Below, one piece after another: positions 63,463 through 64,000 of a DNA stretch of 64,000 nucleotides. This stretch comes from Acidovorax defluvii (GTDB lineage: Bacteria > Pseudomonadota > Gammaproteobacteria > Burkholderiales > Burkholderiaceae_C): contig QLTU01000001.1 in the NCBI GenBank assembly GCA_003268905.1, positions 62,001 through 126,000 on the forward strand. The letters are read 5' to 3'. The translations under genes and the position numbers were made by a program. The notes under the pieces were generated by a model. It was not told the origin of the DNA. It did no database searches and was given only the letters and a program-made list of their open reading frames with translations. Position 1 is the stretch's first letter; the number at the start of each line of letters is the position of its first letter.

Positions 63463-63519
63463 GCGTCACTTTTTCGCAAGTTAAAAATTTATATAAATCA
63501 ACAACTTACGTTAGAGTTT

Positions 63520-64000
63520 TTACTCCCACTCAATGGTCGCTGGCGGCTTGCTGCTCACGTCGTAGGTCACGCGGTTGATGCCGCGCACTTCATTGATGAT
63601 GCGGCCCGACACCTTCTTGAGCAGCGCGTAGGGCAGCTCGGCCCAGTCGGCGGTCATGAAGTCGCTGGTCTGCACGGCGCGCAGGGCCACCACGTAGTCG
63701 TAGGTCCGGCCATCGCCCATCACACCCACGCTCTTGACGGGCAGGAAGACGGTGAAGGCCTGGCTGGTGAGGTCATACCAGGTCTTGCCGGTGGCTTCAT
63801 CCACGAAGTTGCGCAATTCTTCGATGAAGATCGCGTCGGCGCGGCGCAGCAGATCGGCGTATTCCTTCTTCACCTCGCCCAGGATGCGCACGCCCAGGCC
63901 GGGGCCTGGGAAGGGGTGGCGGTAGACCATCTCGGGCGGCAGGCCCAGGGCCACGCCGAGTTCGCGCACTTCGTCCTTGAACAGGTCGCGCAGGGGCTCC
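63520..64000 (-). CDS. guaA: GMP synthase C-terminal part (5' end beyond window)
   Basis: 160 codons of the C-terminal dimerisation domain: [64 protein letters not shown] and [10 protein letters not shown], the invariant GuaA C-terminus. Makes GMP from XMP with glutamine. The N-terminal glutaminase and ATP-pyrophosphatase lie outside the window. Confidence 0.97.
   Translation of the reverse strand, partial: EPLRDLFKDEVRELGVALGLPPEMVYRHPFPGPGLGVRILGEVKKEYADLLRRADAIFIEELRNFVDEATGKTWYDLTSQAFTVFLPVKSVGVMGDGRTYDYVVALRAVQTSDFMTADWAELPYALLKKVSGRIINEVRGINRVTYDVSSKPPATIEWE

Overview
The window looks like a chromosomal segment of a betaproteobacterium of the order Burkholderiales, most likely family Comamonadaceae (Acidovorax or a close relative). 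This is an inference from protein families, local gene order (mltG-tmk-holB-pilZ-tatD, thrS-infC-rpmI-rplT-pheST-ihfA-merR-tRNA-Pro), high GC with GC-rich third codon positions, and a family of short palindromic repeats. No rRNA, CRISPR array, phage or intact insertion sequence was seen. One tRNA is present.

Layout. 1-4750: murein/nucleotide/replication cluster mltG-tmk-holB-pilZ-tatD (minus), divergent from ygfZ. 5015-12640: an orphan RskA-like membrane protein, an NYN/OST-HTH putative RNase, the ergothioneine pair egtD-egtB, an OmpW porin, a DUF808 membrane protein and a methyltransferase. 12848-20962: purL, map, glnD and an SSB-like protein. 20963-29821: an accessory respiratory locus with an AT-rich promoter carrying an FNR-type box, tetrathionate reductase ttrBCA, a response regulator split by a frameshift, its sensor kinase and a TlpA-like thiol-disulfide protein. 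30276-39996: tRNA-Pro(GGG), merR, ihfA, pheT, pheS, rplT, rpmI, infC, thrS and aceA (all minus). 40568-42696: an EamA transporter, rraA and a SWIB-domain protein. 42786-50627: an iron region with a catecholate-type TonB receptor, piuC, an FMN hydroxy-acid dehydrogenase, bfd, tonB-exbB-exbD, hemP and an HbpS/GlcG-like protein, with three Fur-box candidates. 50830-59574: YccA-like protein, a lipoprotein, rlmD, a small secreted protein, an Lrp-type regulator divergent from putA, and a DUF6352-like protein. 59575-63500: a decayed stress-type region with HPF-like and TerB-like proteins, an NhaR-like LysR regulator, a small membrane protein and a broken terC. 63520-64000: the C-terminal end of guaA.

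The most striking observation is upstream of thrS (38431-38602). A short ORF with 4 Thr codons in 16 is followed by a textbook set of mutually exclusive RNA hairpins (1:2, 2:3, 3:4) ending in a strong intrinsic terminator just before thrS. This predicts threonyl-tRNA-dependent transcription attenuation of the thrS operon, whereas E. coli thrS is controlled at translation.

The second theme is a palindromic repeat family (AAGCGCTAGCAGCTAT plus GCTAT-N-ATAGC). It has many intergenic copies and several in-frame copies inside conserved genes (purL, ygfZ, rlmD, perhaps the EamA gene). Frame disruptions occur in putA (C7 tract), the ttr-linked response regulator and terC.
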